Below are positions 1-11,715 of a stretch of 64,000 nt of DNA, piece by piece. Position 1 is the first letter of the stretch. Every line of letters starts with the position of its first letter. Source of the DNA: Prinsepia uniflora (taxonomy: Eukaryota; Streptophyta; Magnoliopsida; Rosales; Rosaceae); the NCBI GenBank assembly GCA_032719365.1, contig CM064866.1, forward strand, positions 77,418,916 to 77,482,915, in the 5' to 3' direction. The notes beneath the pieces are model-generated. The model was not told the DNA's origin. It saw nothing but the letters and a program-made list of their open reading frames with translations, and did not search any database. The position numbers and the translations under genes were made by a program.

Positions 1-405
1 TTCCTCCGTACTCAAATTCTCTCAACATCCCTCAGTCCTCACTTCACAATCGACCCAGAATGAACCTAACACTCACCAGTCACCTAACTAACCGTTCAAA
101 ATGGACGACAACCCGTGGGAGACATCCTCAGCCCCACTGGGAAATGCGTCCCGTAAACAGCCCAAAACCATATTTAATCCCAACCATGCACTGCCCATGC
201 TTCCCACATACCTGACCACACAGTCCATTATCCATTAACTAACAATGCAGCCATACCCCACTCCAATTTCAAGCTTAAACAATGCACCCGTGCACTGATA
301 TGTTTCCCACTCAACACGGCTGCTACAGTAACGTTCAACAGCCCCTGTGAAATTACCATTCTGCCCTTGTGCAGAAAATTACCAAAATGCCCCTCACGCA
401 TCCAG

Positions 406-3400
406 TGTAACAACCCGTCCCGAGAGTCGGGATTAGTAGAGTGATTAAGATGGGATTAGTGAGCTAATCGGTGGTTAGTTGGTTTCGTTGGGGTTGTTAG
501 GGAAGAATGACGATTTTGCCCCTAGTTCGGGCAAAAAGTTGACTTTTTGGTCGGGTGGTCTGATGGACTTTGACCGGTGACCACGACGTAGTTTAGGACG
601 TCACGAATCCATAGGCAGGTGGCACGCCCGATTCCGACATCCGAGGAGGAAGTTGTGATGTTTGGAAGTTGGTCAAATAAGGGGAAAAGTTGACTTTTTG
701 GACGATCAGGTTTTGGTACGTTGACCGAGGATGGTTACGTAGATCTCGTTGTCCTGAGTTCGATGACAGGCGGCACGTATTCATCGGACTTACGATGTGC
801 GAGTTACAGGTCAAGGAAGTTAGTGGCATAATTGTAATTCTGAGTTAAAAGAAGGGGCAGTTTGGTCTTTTGGTTGTCTGGGGAATTGTGCACAGAGAAG
901 GCAGATGGAGGGCTGAGATTGGGCCATGTGTGAGAGAATGGAGTGGATGGTGACATGTGGCAAGTGTGTAGTGGATTCTGGGGGGTTCCAGTGTGTGCAC
1001 GGCCCAAATAATTGGGGTGCAACCGTGCAAGTGTGAGTGTTCTTCGACCCAGATAGAAACAGAGTGAGGCGGTGAGGAAAATTGGAAGCTGATCGTGGAT
1101 GTTGATGAGTTCTGGTGAGTGAAGAGTGATCAGAAGGAGGTTGAGAGATGCTGGGGTGGTGCTGAGAAGGTTAGAAGGCGTGCTGGTGGTGTGTGAGTGC
1201 GTTGAGAGCCACGGGGAAAAACCCGAAAAACAGAGAAGAATTGAGGGAGCTGGTGGTGCTGTGGCCGTGTGTAAGTGCAATTGACCTCGAGAGGAGGCTG
1301 AGGCGGCTTTGTGGACTCCAGGGAACACGGCGGCGAGCACGGTGGTGGACGGTTGCAGGTAATCCCTCATCCCTGTAAACTTGCCCTGTTTTCCCGTTGA
1401 GTTTCAAATCGAAAGTCGTGAGTTGAGGAGTTGAATCGAAGAGGTTAGGGAGGTCTAGGGAGTTCAGTTGAGTCCTAGGAGGTTACTTGTAACAACCTGT
1501 CCCGAGAGCCGGATTAAGACAACGTTTAAGGTGGGATTAGTGAGGTTTATCGAAGGTTAGGTGGTCCCGATAGGCCCGTAAGTTTAGAATGACGATTTTG
1601 CCCTTGGTTCGGGCAAAATGTTGACTTTTGTTCGGGAGGTCAATTGGGTAGTTTAGGACGTCATGAACCCATAGGCAGGTGGCACGCCCGATTCCGACAT
1701 CCGAGGAGGAAGTTGTGATGTTCGGAAGGTTGAGGGCATAAACGTAATTTAGGTAAAATAGGGGGAATAGTTGACTTTTTGTATAATCGGGGTTTGAGAT
1801 GTTGACCTAGGATGGTTAGATAGATCTCGTCGTCCTGAGTTCGATGGCAGGTGGCATGTATGCATCGGACTTACGGTGTGGGAGTTACGGGTCTAGAATG
1901 TTAGTGGCAAAACTGTAATTTTGAGTTAAAAAGAAGGGTATTTTGGTCTTTTTGCACCTGGGGATTTGTGCAGAGAGAAGCAGATGAAGGGCTGAGATAG
2001 GGCCATGTGTGTGAGAGAAAGTGGGGGATGGTGACATGTGGCAAGTGTGTAGTGGGTTCTGGGGGATTCTAGTGTGTGTGCACGGTTCTATTATTGGGGT
2101 GCACCCGTGCTGTGTGTGTTCGTGTTCCTCGACACAGAGAGAAACAGAGGGAGATTGTGAAGGACAATTGAAGGGTAATTGTGGCAGTTGATGAGTTCTG
2201 GTGAGTGAGTGAGGGACGGGAGATCGAAGGGAAGCTGGTGAGTTGGTTGAGGGGTGCAGCATGTGTGTGTGTGGGAGCTGCGGGCCACGGAAAAATCAGA
2301 GGGAAACAGGAAGGGAACCAGGGAGTTTGTGAGGAATCGTGGCGGTGGCGGCCGTGTACGGTGCTACTGAGATCGTGGCGGTGTCGTGAGGGGTGCGAGG
2401 AGTCAACCAATACCGGCGGAGCTCACGACGGCGATAGGTTGCAGGTAATTTCTATTTTCCCCGTGTCTATGCTCTGTTTTGGCCGTGAACTTCAAATCGG
2501 AAGTTGTGGCTTGAGAGGTTGAATCGAAGAGTTTAGGGGAGTCTAGGGAGTTCAGTTGAGTCCAGGGCGTCGTTTGGTTGAGCTGTCGTGACGGGAGGTG
2601 CACGGTGGAGGTTGGCACGACGGCGGGTCTGGATGTACTATGTTTTAGCCGTGACTTTCAAACCGAAAGTCGTGAAGATTGGAGTAGAGTCGACGGTCCA
2701 GGTGGGTTGAGTTAGGTTTAGAAGGGTCCTAGGAATCGTCTGGTGTTGCCACCGTGAAGGGAGATGACCTGGGTGGCCGGAGAAGGAAACAGGGCAGTGT
2801 ACGGGTTTTTGTTCGAGTTCGAGTCGACGAGTTTTAGGGTGAGTCGAGGTGAGTGAAGTACGGGAATGGGTAGCCTAGGATGGGACGATGTCGTTGGAAA
2901 AGAGAGGAGTCGTTTTGGTGGACGGAATGAGGAGAACCGCTCTCGCCGGTTCAGGGTGCAGACTACTGGTGCGAACCGGGTTTGCTCAAGGTAGCCGATG
3001 CACTGTAGCAGGCGCGTGAGGGCCACGCGCAGCCACTTTGGGCGGCACGTGGGGGCGCGTGCGGCAGTCCTTGGGGAAGGTATCAACTTGGTTTTTGGTC
3101 TAGGAGTTATGATGAGTCTAATGGAAGTGGTTTCGAGTTGATCGGACGTCGAATCGAAGTAGTTCCGCGAGGGTGAAAGTTTAGGGTTCCGGTTCGTTAC
3201 GTTCAGGAACCGGGATTTTTGGGGGGAATTTAGGTGAACCTTCGTAGACGTGTTAGTGACATAATTTGGTGGTTGTTGACAGGATCGGGATTTCCCGAGG
3301 AAGCCGAGGAACGTGCAGGACGTTCGGGACGCGATTGAGGGCTCGGTACTGTGAGTGGACCCTTTCTTTAAACTCTAACATGCATAATTGTTTTCTATAC

Positions 3401-6400
3401 TTGTTTTAGATATGTGATTTCATGATGGTTGGATTTATGATGTGAGTTTACATAATTGCACGTTTTTCGAGAAAATACGGTATTTGGCACGTTTTACGAT
3501 AAAAGGTTAATTTCTGATGATAATGTTATAGTTTTGGGTCTTCAAATGATAAATGCTTTCTAATGCTTATAAATGGATTTTGGAACATGATTTCGATAAT
3601 TAAGGTTTTCGGTTTGAGAATCGGATTTCGGAAAGCGGAATTTGGTTTTCAAGTTGAAAAGTGGATTCCGGATTTGGGTTCGGAATGACGGTTCTGAACG
3701 CCGGAAGGGCTTCGAACTGGGGATTTCGGATTCGGGTTTGGATGTGAATACGGAAATGGTTTTCAAATCGCTTGGATTGGATTTGCTGGATCTGGTTATT
3801 GGGTTTAAAGACCCGGATATTGATTGACGGGGGACGGACACGGATTGAGTTTAAAGACTCGGGAGTTTAAAGACTCGGATATGTTGATATTTCCCCCGTA
3901 GGCCTTTGAGTTTAAAGACTCGGGAGTTTAAAGACTCGGATATGATTAAGGCCTGGATTGAGTTTAAAGACTCGGGAGTTTAAAGACTCGGATAGATCCA
4001 GCAGGTTTGATCGGAAAAAAATAATGATTAGATGGTCATGGTTTCTGGTACGGTTTTATGATTCACACACTATGATTTCTATAACTGTTTTATAGTGTTT
4101 CTGTTTCTTATGATGTTTATGATGATCGATTTCTAACTGTTTTAATAACTGGGTTATGCATGTGATTTCAAAATGGAGGGTTAAATTCGGTTTTCTGATA
4201 AATGGTTTTAGAACTTTTCTTTTCTTATGGTCCACTCACATCTTCTGTTTTAAATTGCCCTCCAGGTTGTGGAGATAGCGCGGGGTCTTGACGTCGAGGC
4301 AGTGTCTGAGGCATAGAAGTGACGAGCGGGATCCCAGAGTGTTTAAGTTTTTCGTCCGCGTGCGTGTAACTGTCATCAGTTTTTATTTCCTTATGTTTCG
4401 TACTATGCTCTGTACATTATAACTTTGGGATATTTGATATAGTTTCTCATGCGTCTGACTGGGTTTTGGGTGATTTTGAGTGAGTTGTACTTGCGTGATG
4501 TGTCGGGGAGTCAGACGGGAGCAGGATTTACCTCGGGTTTCGGGGTGAAACGGGGGTGGGTCCTGACATTACTGGTTGTGCTGCCGTGACGGGAGGTGCA
4601 CGGTGGCGGTTGGCACGACGGAGGGGACTCTGTTTGCTCTGTTTTGGGCGTGAGTTTCAGACGGGAAGTCGTGGACTTAGGGAGTGAGTCGAGGGTTTCT
4701 GTGAGTCGGGTGTGACTCAGTGAGGTCTTAGGAAGAGTTTAGGGTCGACATCGTGAAGGGGGAAGACCTGGGTGGCCGGGAAGGAGAACAGGGGAAAGTA
4801 CAGGTTTCTGTTCGAGCTTGAGTCGATAGGTTTGAGGGTGAGTCGAGGTGCTAGAGTGAGGGGGATGAGTAGCCTAGGACTAGACGAAGCTGTTGGTGAA
4901 GAAATGAGGTGTTTTGGTGCAGGCACGACGGTGAACCGCTCTCGCCGGTTCAGGTTGCAGGCCACTGGTGCGAACCGGGTCGACGTGAGGTTGACGATGG
5001 TACTGTAGCAGGCGCGTGAGGGCCACGCGCAGCCACTTTAGGCGGCGCGTGGGGGCGCGTGTGGCGATTCTGGGGAAAATGGTCAACATGGTTTTTGGTC
5101 TAAGTGTTATAACGAGTCTAATGGAAGTGGTTTCGAGTTATTCGGACGTTGAATCGAAGTCGTTTCGCTAGGGTGAAAGCTTAGGGTTCCGATTTCTTAC
5201 GTTTAGGATTCGGGGATTTTTGAGGGAAATTAGGTGAACCTTCGTAAGTGTGTTAGTAACATAATTTGGTGGTTGTTGACAGGATCGGGATTTCCCGAGG
5301 AGGCCGAGGAACGTGCTAGACGTTCAGGACGCGATTGAGGGCGCGGTATTGTGAGTGGACCCTTTCCTTAAACTCGAACATGCATAACTGTTTTCTATAA
5401 TTGTTTTATATCTGTGATTTCATGCTTGTTGGATTTATGATGTGATTTTATATAATTTCACGGTTTTCGAGAAATAACGTATTTTGCACGTTTTACGAGA
5501 AAAAGGTGATTTTGAATATAAAGTTATGGTTTTGGGGGGTTTCAAACGTTAAATGATTTCTAATGATTATAAGTGGATTTTGGAATATGATTTTGAGGAT
5601 CAAGGTTTCGGTTTTGAAATCGGAATTTGACAATTGGACTTTGGTTTTAAGATTGGAAAGTGGATTTCCGGATTTGGATTCGGAATGACGGTTCGGGCTG
5701 CCGAAGGGCATCAGACCGGTGATTTCGGATTCGGGTTTGGATGTGAATTCGAAAATGGTTTTCAAATGGTTTTTATTGGATTTGCTGGATCTGGTTATTG
5801 GGTTTAAAGACCCGGATATTGATTGACGGGGGACGGGCCCGGATTGGGTTTAAAGACCCGGATTGAGTTTAAAGACTCGGGAGTTTAAAGACTCGGATAT
5901 ATTGATATTTCCCCCGTAGGCCTGTGGAGTTTAAAGACTCGGGAGTTTGAAGACTCGGATAGGTCCAGCAGGTTTGATCGGAAAATGATGTTTTACGCTA
6001 TAGTTTTATGATGCTTGTGATATGATTTCTATAACTGTTTTATAGTATTTCTGTTTCTTATGATATGGTTTATGGTGATTTGGGTTATAACTGTTTTATG
6101 AACTGGGTTATGCATGTGGTTTCAAAACGGAGGGCTAAACCCGGTTTTCTTAAAAATGGTTTTGGGAACTTTTCTTTTATTTATGGTCCACTCACACCTT
6201 CTGTTTTTACTGCCCTCCAGGTTGTGGAGCTAGCGTGGGGTCTTGACGTCGAGGCAGCGTCTGAGGCATAGAAGTCACGAGAGGGATCCCGGAGTATTTT
6301 GTTTTAATTTCCGCGTGCGTGTATACAGTTTAATAGTTTTCTTTCTTTTGAATTGAGTACTATGCTCTGTAAACTGTTGACTTCGGGATATGTAGTATAA

Positions 6401-6493
6401 TTTCTCCTACGTCTGACTGTATTTGTGTCAGGGTGTCAGACGGGAGCAGGATTTACCGTGGTTTTCGGGGTGAAACCGGGGTGGGTCCTGACA
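406..6493 (+). mobile_element. Solo long LTR, copy A1 (Ty3/gypsy type), interrupted by copy A2
   Basis: Starts TGTAACAACCCGTCCCGA at 406 and ends GGTCCTGACA at 6493. It is flanked by a perfect 5-bp target-site duplication TCCAG (401-405 and 6494-6498). Without the nested 1488-4568 copy it is about 3.0 kb, the same length as the copies at 1488-4568 and 28985-32073. There is no primer-binding site, gag or pol between the duplications, so it is a solo LTR left by LTR-LTR recombination. It carries a GC-rich block rich in CACGCGCC words near 5010-5060 and a palindromic minisatellite near 5800-5965. The element inserted into a related LTR of opposite orientation. Confidence 0.88.
1488..4568 (+). 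mobile_element. Solo long LTR, copy A2, nested inside copy A1
   Basis: 3081 bp, from TGTAACAACCTGTCCCGA to GGTCCTGACA, flanked by a perfect 5-bp target-site duplication TTACT (1483-1487 and 4569-4573). The host sequence resumes at GGTTGTGCTGCCGTGACGGG, exactly where the uninterrupted copy at 28985 continues after its own equivalent position near 30070. No PBS or coding region, so it is a solo LTR. Same family and orientation as its host LTR. Palindromic TTTAAAG minisatellite at 3801-3992. Open frames of 60-190 codons inside it are chance frames. Confidence 0.9.
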
Positions 6494-6926
6494 TCCAGGC
6501 CCGTAACTCGGTCATCCGGACTCCGATTGGCGCGTGCCGTCTGACTACAAACTCAGGGCATCGAGACCTTCCTAATGGTCCTTGGCCCTTGGCCATCGGA
6601 CCTCCCGATCAAAAAGTCAACATTTTCCCTTATTTCGTCCAAATTACGGAAATACCCCTGGACTTCCGAACATCATAACTTTCACCACGAACGTCGGAAT
6701 CGAACGTGCCACCTGTCTATGAATTCGTAACGTCCCAAACTAAGTCACGGTCATTGGCCAAAGTCCATTTGACCGTCCGAGTAAAAAGTCAACGTTTTAC
6801 CCACGACTAGGGGCAAAACGGCCATTTTGCAACGTTCGTCCGATTTCGCCCAACTAATCACCGATTAATCCCGTTAATCATGATTAGTTACTAATCTAAT
6901 CTCGAATTTCGGGATGGGTCGTTACA

Positions 6927-8305
6927 TCAGTGGGACCAGGGCGGAACACATATACTACTTTGAATGCCACAGGTGGCAGAAGCCATGGTGGAGTTAGAGG
7001 ACAAGGACGTGGTTGGCAGACAGGACCACATGCCACAGTTTTTGTAGTTACCCAGTAGCAGGCCAAGGCGGCACCAGGTATTGTGACAGGTACACTCACT
7101 ATTTTCGATATTGTTGTTCGTGTTTTGATGGACCCCGGAGCTACGTATTCATTCATTTCTCAGAGTTGTGTGGGTATGTTAGATCGTGAGGTGTCGGCAC
7201 TAGAGAGTGAGATGGGTGTCGGTACACCGATGGGGGTTATCTACATAGTGAATCAGATGATGAAGGATTGTCTAATGAAAGTAAGAGATGTGGAATTTAC
7301 TGCTGATTTGATTATCATGGACTTGCATGACTTCGACGTCATACTTGGTATGGACTGATTATCGGAGCATTATTCTATAGTTGACTATTGTAGTAAGCGA
7401 GTGACCTTGCGGAGTCTAGCTCTACCGGAGGTGACTTTCCAGAGAGAACGAAAAGTCTCACCACCTGAGGTAATTTCTGACCTTACAGCTACCAAGTTAC
7501 TACGGAAGGGTTGTCAGGGTTATTTGATTCATGTCGTAGAGACGTGTGAGGTTCCATTGAGAACCGAGGACATACCAGTGGTACATGAGTTTCCAGATGT
7601 ATTTCCAGAAGACTTACCCAATTTACCACCTCATCGGGAGATTGAGTTCACGATTGAACTACTACCCGGGACAGACCGATATCTCAGGCGCTGTATTGTA
7701 TGACACCGGCTGAGTTACGAGAACTAAAGGTTCAACTACAGAAGTCGGTGGATTTGGGATTCATCCAACCTAGTACTTCACCCTAAGGAGCACCGGTGTT
7801 GTTTGTCAAGAAGAAGGAAGGAAGTTTACAGTTGTGTGTGGAATATCGGTAACTTAACAAGGTGACGGTAAGGAACAAGTATCCCTTACCCAAGATTGAT
7901 GATTTGTTCGATCATCTGCGGGGAGCAAAGTACTTTTCTAAGATTGATCTTCGATCAGGATACCATCGGCTGAGGATTACTGAGGAAGACGTTCAAAGAC
8001 TGCCTTCCGGACGAGGTACGGGCATTATGAGTTCTTTGTAATGCCATTTGGGTTGACGAATACACCAGCTGCATTCATGGATCTGATGAATCGATGTTCA
8101 TATTGTACTTGGAAAAGTTTGTGATCGTATTCATCGACGACATCTTAGTTTATTCGAAGAGTGCCAGAGCGCACGAGAAACATCTGAGGTTAGTGTTGAG
8201 CAGGCAGAAGAAGAACCAGTTATTTGCCAAGCTGAGCAAGTGTCAGTTCTGGTTGAATAGTATTGGTTTTCTGGGGCATATTATCTCAGCGGAGGGGATT
8301 AGTGT
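6927..8305 (+). pseudogene. Ty3/gypsy gag-pol remnant, part 1: gag tail, protease, reverse transcriptase
   Basis: The protease frame at 7083-7358 shows the active-site-like motif MDPGATYSF and ends FDVILGMD, where the usual Trp codon is now TGA (near 7357). The 7401-7703 frame carries the protease-RT linker VVHEFPDVFPEDLPNLPPHREIEF. RT continues with VLFVKKKEG, YPLPKIDDLF and FSKIDLRSGYH in shifting frames with stops. The 8094-8363 frame shows the catalytic FIDDILVYSKS motif and GHIISAEGI before the reading frame is cut at 8305. Conventional function would be polyprotein processing and cDNA synthesis in virus-like particles. Multiple stops and frameshifts make it inactive. Confidence 0.88.
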
Positions 8306-10249
8306 TGACAGGACCCGTCCCAACTGGACGCCAAAAACCGTGCCCGGTCCTGCTCCCGTCTGACAAGTCAACCAAATGTCCGAAACTACCCTTTAGTGCT
8401 TGCCATACAAGGGATGTTTGCGCTGATTTCTGCTGCTGCCACTGCCTCACGATCAGTCCCGAACGTCGTACCACGGCCTGGAGGGTCACAAAACAGAAAA
8501 GGTATGAGTGGACAAAAATGACCTTTTATAAAAACATTTTCCAAAATACATTCTTACCCTCCAGTTTTCACAAACTTGCATGCATATCGTAAAACATGAG
8601 TAATAGTATGAAATCATTCAAGTACGAACAGTGGACCGATAAAATCAAAACATATTTTCCCATGGTCCATAAAACTCATGTTCACCAAATCAGTTCATGT
8701 TATAAAACATCAAATCCCGGCTCTCAGGCCAAAACATGTGAAAACATAATCACCTGGCCACAAAGACCAAGAACCCGTACTCAATACCAGTACGTCATCA
8801 CAAATAACATCAATTAGCACTAATCACAAGTGCACAGTCAATCAATCAACCGCACTACTCACAAGTGCACAAACTATCACAATCATATCTGCACTACTCA
8901 CAAGTGCACAATCAAACCATCAACTGCACTATTCACAAGTGTAACACTACGCATAGGCCAATATCCAGCCACTCTCTCGGGAATAGACACCTCTGGGCTC
9001 AACCCCCCTCGGGCTCAGTCACTTCTGGGCGAACACATCCCTAGGCTCAGACCCATCCGAGTGGTACATCCAAGCTCAGTCTCATCCGAGAAGCTGACTA
9101 CCATAGGATCAACTCCTGATCCTACAATCACATCCCCCAAGCTCCGGTCGTCTGGGTAATCCCCCCAAGCTCCGACCATCTGGGAATATCATAATCAAAA
9201 TGAAAACCATCTCGGGAATTACATCCCAAAACATTTCAATCAAATCTTGACTTCATACAAAGTCAAGATCATTTCCGACTGGGTCTCAAAGCCCAAAATA
9301 CCATTTACACAAACCGTTAAAATCACATTTTAAATCAATAAAATAATCCTGAAATCATCATTGACTCACCAACAAAGCCAAAATATCATTTTAGAAATCA
9401 TTTAAACTCCGGGCTTAGCCCAAAACATCATTTGCACTTTTCTCGTAAAACGTGCCCGAAAGACTGATTAAAATAATCATAAAATCACCATAAATCGTTA
9501 ATTTCACAAATTCACAAGTGACTCTAAATTCGAGTCAAAATTACTATTCACTTGGGTTCTCACGCCCAAAATAACATTATCACGCAAATGCATGCGTTGC
9601 AACCTCCGTTGCCATTTTCACGTAAATCCACGAAATTGACCATTGACTCATTCCCGAATCACCACATCATTTTTCAATCCATGACTCAATAATCCGAGTC
9701 CAAACATTATTTTCAATCAATTTCAATCTTGGACTCATAAACCAAGTCCAAACATTATTTTCACTAGCCCTCACCATTTGGCCCAGAAGCCCATGAGCTT
9801 CTGGGTACCCGCTAGGCCCGATGACATAAAGCCCGACCCGGCCCGATATGGGCCATGGGCCGGCCCGGCCCGAAAGTTAACGGGCTGGACTTGGGCTTAG
9901 GGTGTTCAAACCCAATAGGCCCGATAGGCCCGGGCCCGATAAAGCCCGGTAAGCCTAGCCCAACCCGCCCGTATAAGCCCGACCCATAAGCCCGAAATAT
10001 ATAAAATATTTATTAATTAATAATTAATACTTAACCCATTCATAATAATAGGCTAATACTAATAGTTCAAATTTTCAACCCAAACCCAAACCCAAATCCC
10101 AAGCCCAACCCCAAGCCCTTTATTTTAGACAGCCCAATACCTAACTAGCCCTAACCTAATGTGCACATATTTAAACAAATTTCACTCTCAACTATCTCAA
10201 TATTACATCTGATTCTCCTCCTCCCAGCAGCCATTACCTAGATTATCTC

Positions 10250-11700
10250 TCATTCTCTCAGACTCTTTCCCTCACCCGCTCAAAGCCTCAAATAATTGCT
10301 CCCAACTCTCAAACTCATATCTCAATCCTCACAAAACCCAACATCACACTCACTCAAGACTCAACACAAGGAAGACCAAGGCAAGGCCATTCACTCAGAT
10401 CTTGCTGTCGTCGCCGTCGCAGGAGCTCTCGCTGTCGCCGTCGCAGAAGCTCTCGCCGTCACCGTCGCAGAAGCTCTCGCCGTCGTCATCTATCATCCAG
10501 GTTTTTTTTTTTGGCTACGCAAGTATTATGATTATAGTTATATTTTCTTCTTTTCTAAATATGAAATTCTTCTGCTGATGATTCACATCTGTTGATTCAT
10601 TTGTATTTTGATGGCCATTGATCCATCGTGTCTATGTATTTTAATTCTCTGAGTCAGGTGGAGCGTGTTCCAGTTGTGCCTCTAAACACTGTCCTTGTCA
10701 TTTAAGGACGGGAGATAAGAATTTGTTGGTTTAGATCCCCAAAAGGTTACAGGTGTGCATTGCTATATGCTTGGTCAAGGGCATAGTATAGGGATAATGG
10801 GATATTATGAAGTCTATTATATATGGCTACATTGCCTTTTTGTTGTTTTCTTAGTGATCCATGTATTTCTGAAGCTCCACTTGATATCTTGCTAGTTCAT
10901 TGTTATTATTAATATATTATTCCTCTGAAATTGAATGTTATGTGCAGGTGCTGTCTCTATGGTGAATTCAGGACCTCATTCCAATGGCTCGTAGTTCTTC
11001 ATTACCACAATCAAAGCCAGTTGGTAAGCTCATCTTTAGGTTGAAATTCTGGGCATTGGAACATCGGAGTAATAATTGGGCTCCACCCCTCAGAACTTTT
11101 CAAGAATATGCAGTTTCTTTATCTTTGGATAGTCCAAAATCTTTTACTTAGATTATGCAATCTTTGCCTCCTAATTTCCTAATGACTATTAGGCTGCCAC
11201 TAGCTAGCTATCAGAGTCAATTGCCTAGTCAGGAATTTTCTGCATATGGCATGAGATAATAAGATCAAAGCTATCAGTATAAAATGAAATTGAGCGAAGA
11301 TGTATGGCAGACTGAAAAAAGAAGGAAAATGTGTGTTCTCATGCGCGCATGTTTGAATCTGTGCTTACACACGCACATCACAAATAGGAGCTATCGTAAA
11401 CTTTATCATGCATCTATGATACTGATTTTTGGAACCTTACCTTTAAGAACAAAGAATCACACTGGGCCAAATGGTGAGGGCTAAGTGAGCGCACATATGT
11501 TTTCTAATTATTAATGCATGCAGCTAATATGTTTTCTCATATTATAAATTATTAATGCATGCAGCTAATATGTTTTCTAATTAGAAATATTTTTTATTTG
11601 CAAGGAACAAGGACTCACATAAAGTCGTAAGCGCCTAAAGGTTTGAGGTTTGGTTTTAGTTTGATATTGTGCTCAAACTTTGAAGCTAATATCTGCTATT
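10250..11700 (+). other. 5' non-coding leader of the hAT transposase, probably with introns
   Basis: Between the 5' subterminal repeats and the transposase start there is no transposase coding sequence. A 24-bp tandem repeat (10405-10490) of GCTCTCGCCGTC-type words is followed by a plausible donor CATCCAG/GTTTTT near 10500. A second possible leader exon, about 10949-11023, follows a GCAG acceptor. Plant hAT transposase genes often have spliced leaders, so I read this as 5' untranslated exons and introns. The 99-codon frame at 10296-10595 that covers the repeat may be incidental. Confidence 0.4.
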
Positions 11701-11715
11701 ATTTCAATCTTTATA

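Larger units (their letters stand above)
1..6926 (-). mobile_element. Long LTR (minus strand), truncated by window edge and interrupted by nested solo LTRs
   Basis: Own sequence is 1-405 and 6494-6926. Read on the minus strand it starts TGTAACGACCCATCCCG at 6926, the start shared by the other long LTRs here. The two halves join smoothly if 406-6493 and one TCCAG copy are removed: the combined segment then matches, in reverse, the part of the LARD-like LTR around 42590-42690. The other end lies left of the window, so I cannot tell a solo LTR from one end of a larger element. It abuts gypsy coding remnants at 6927, so it probably inserted into that element. Short open frames inside it have no recognisable protein content. 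Confidence 0.75.

Noticed and set aside
804..1370. 188-codon minus-strand frame as a gene
   Set aside because: Lies within a solo LTR; low-complexity Ser/Thr/Leu/His composition and no homologous motif.
2205..2522. 105-codon plus-strand frame rich in Cys/Gly/Arg as a peptide gene
   Set aside because: Inside solo LTR A2, with no signal or start context; the colinear LTR copies do not keep it as a frame.
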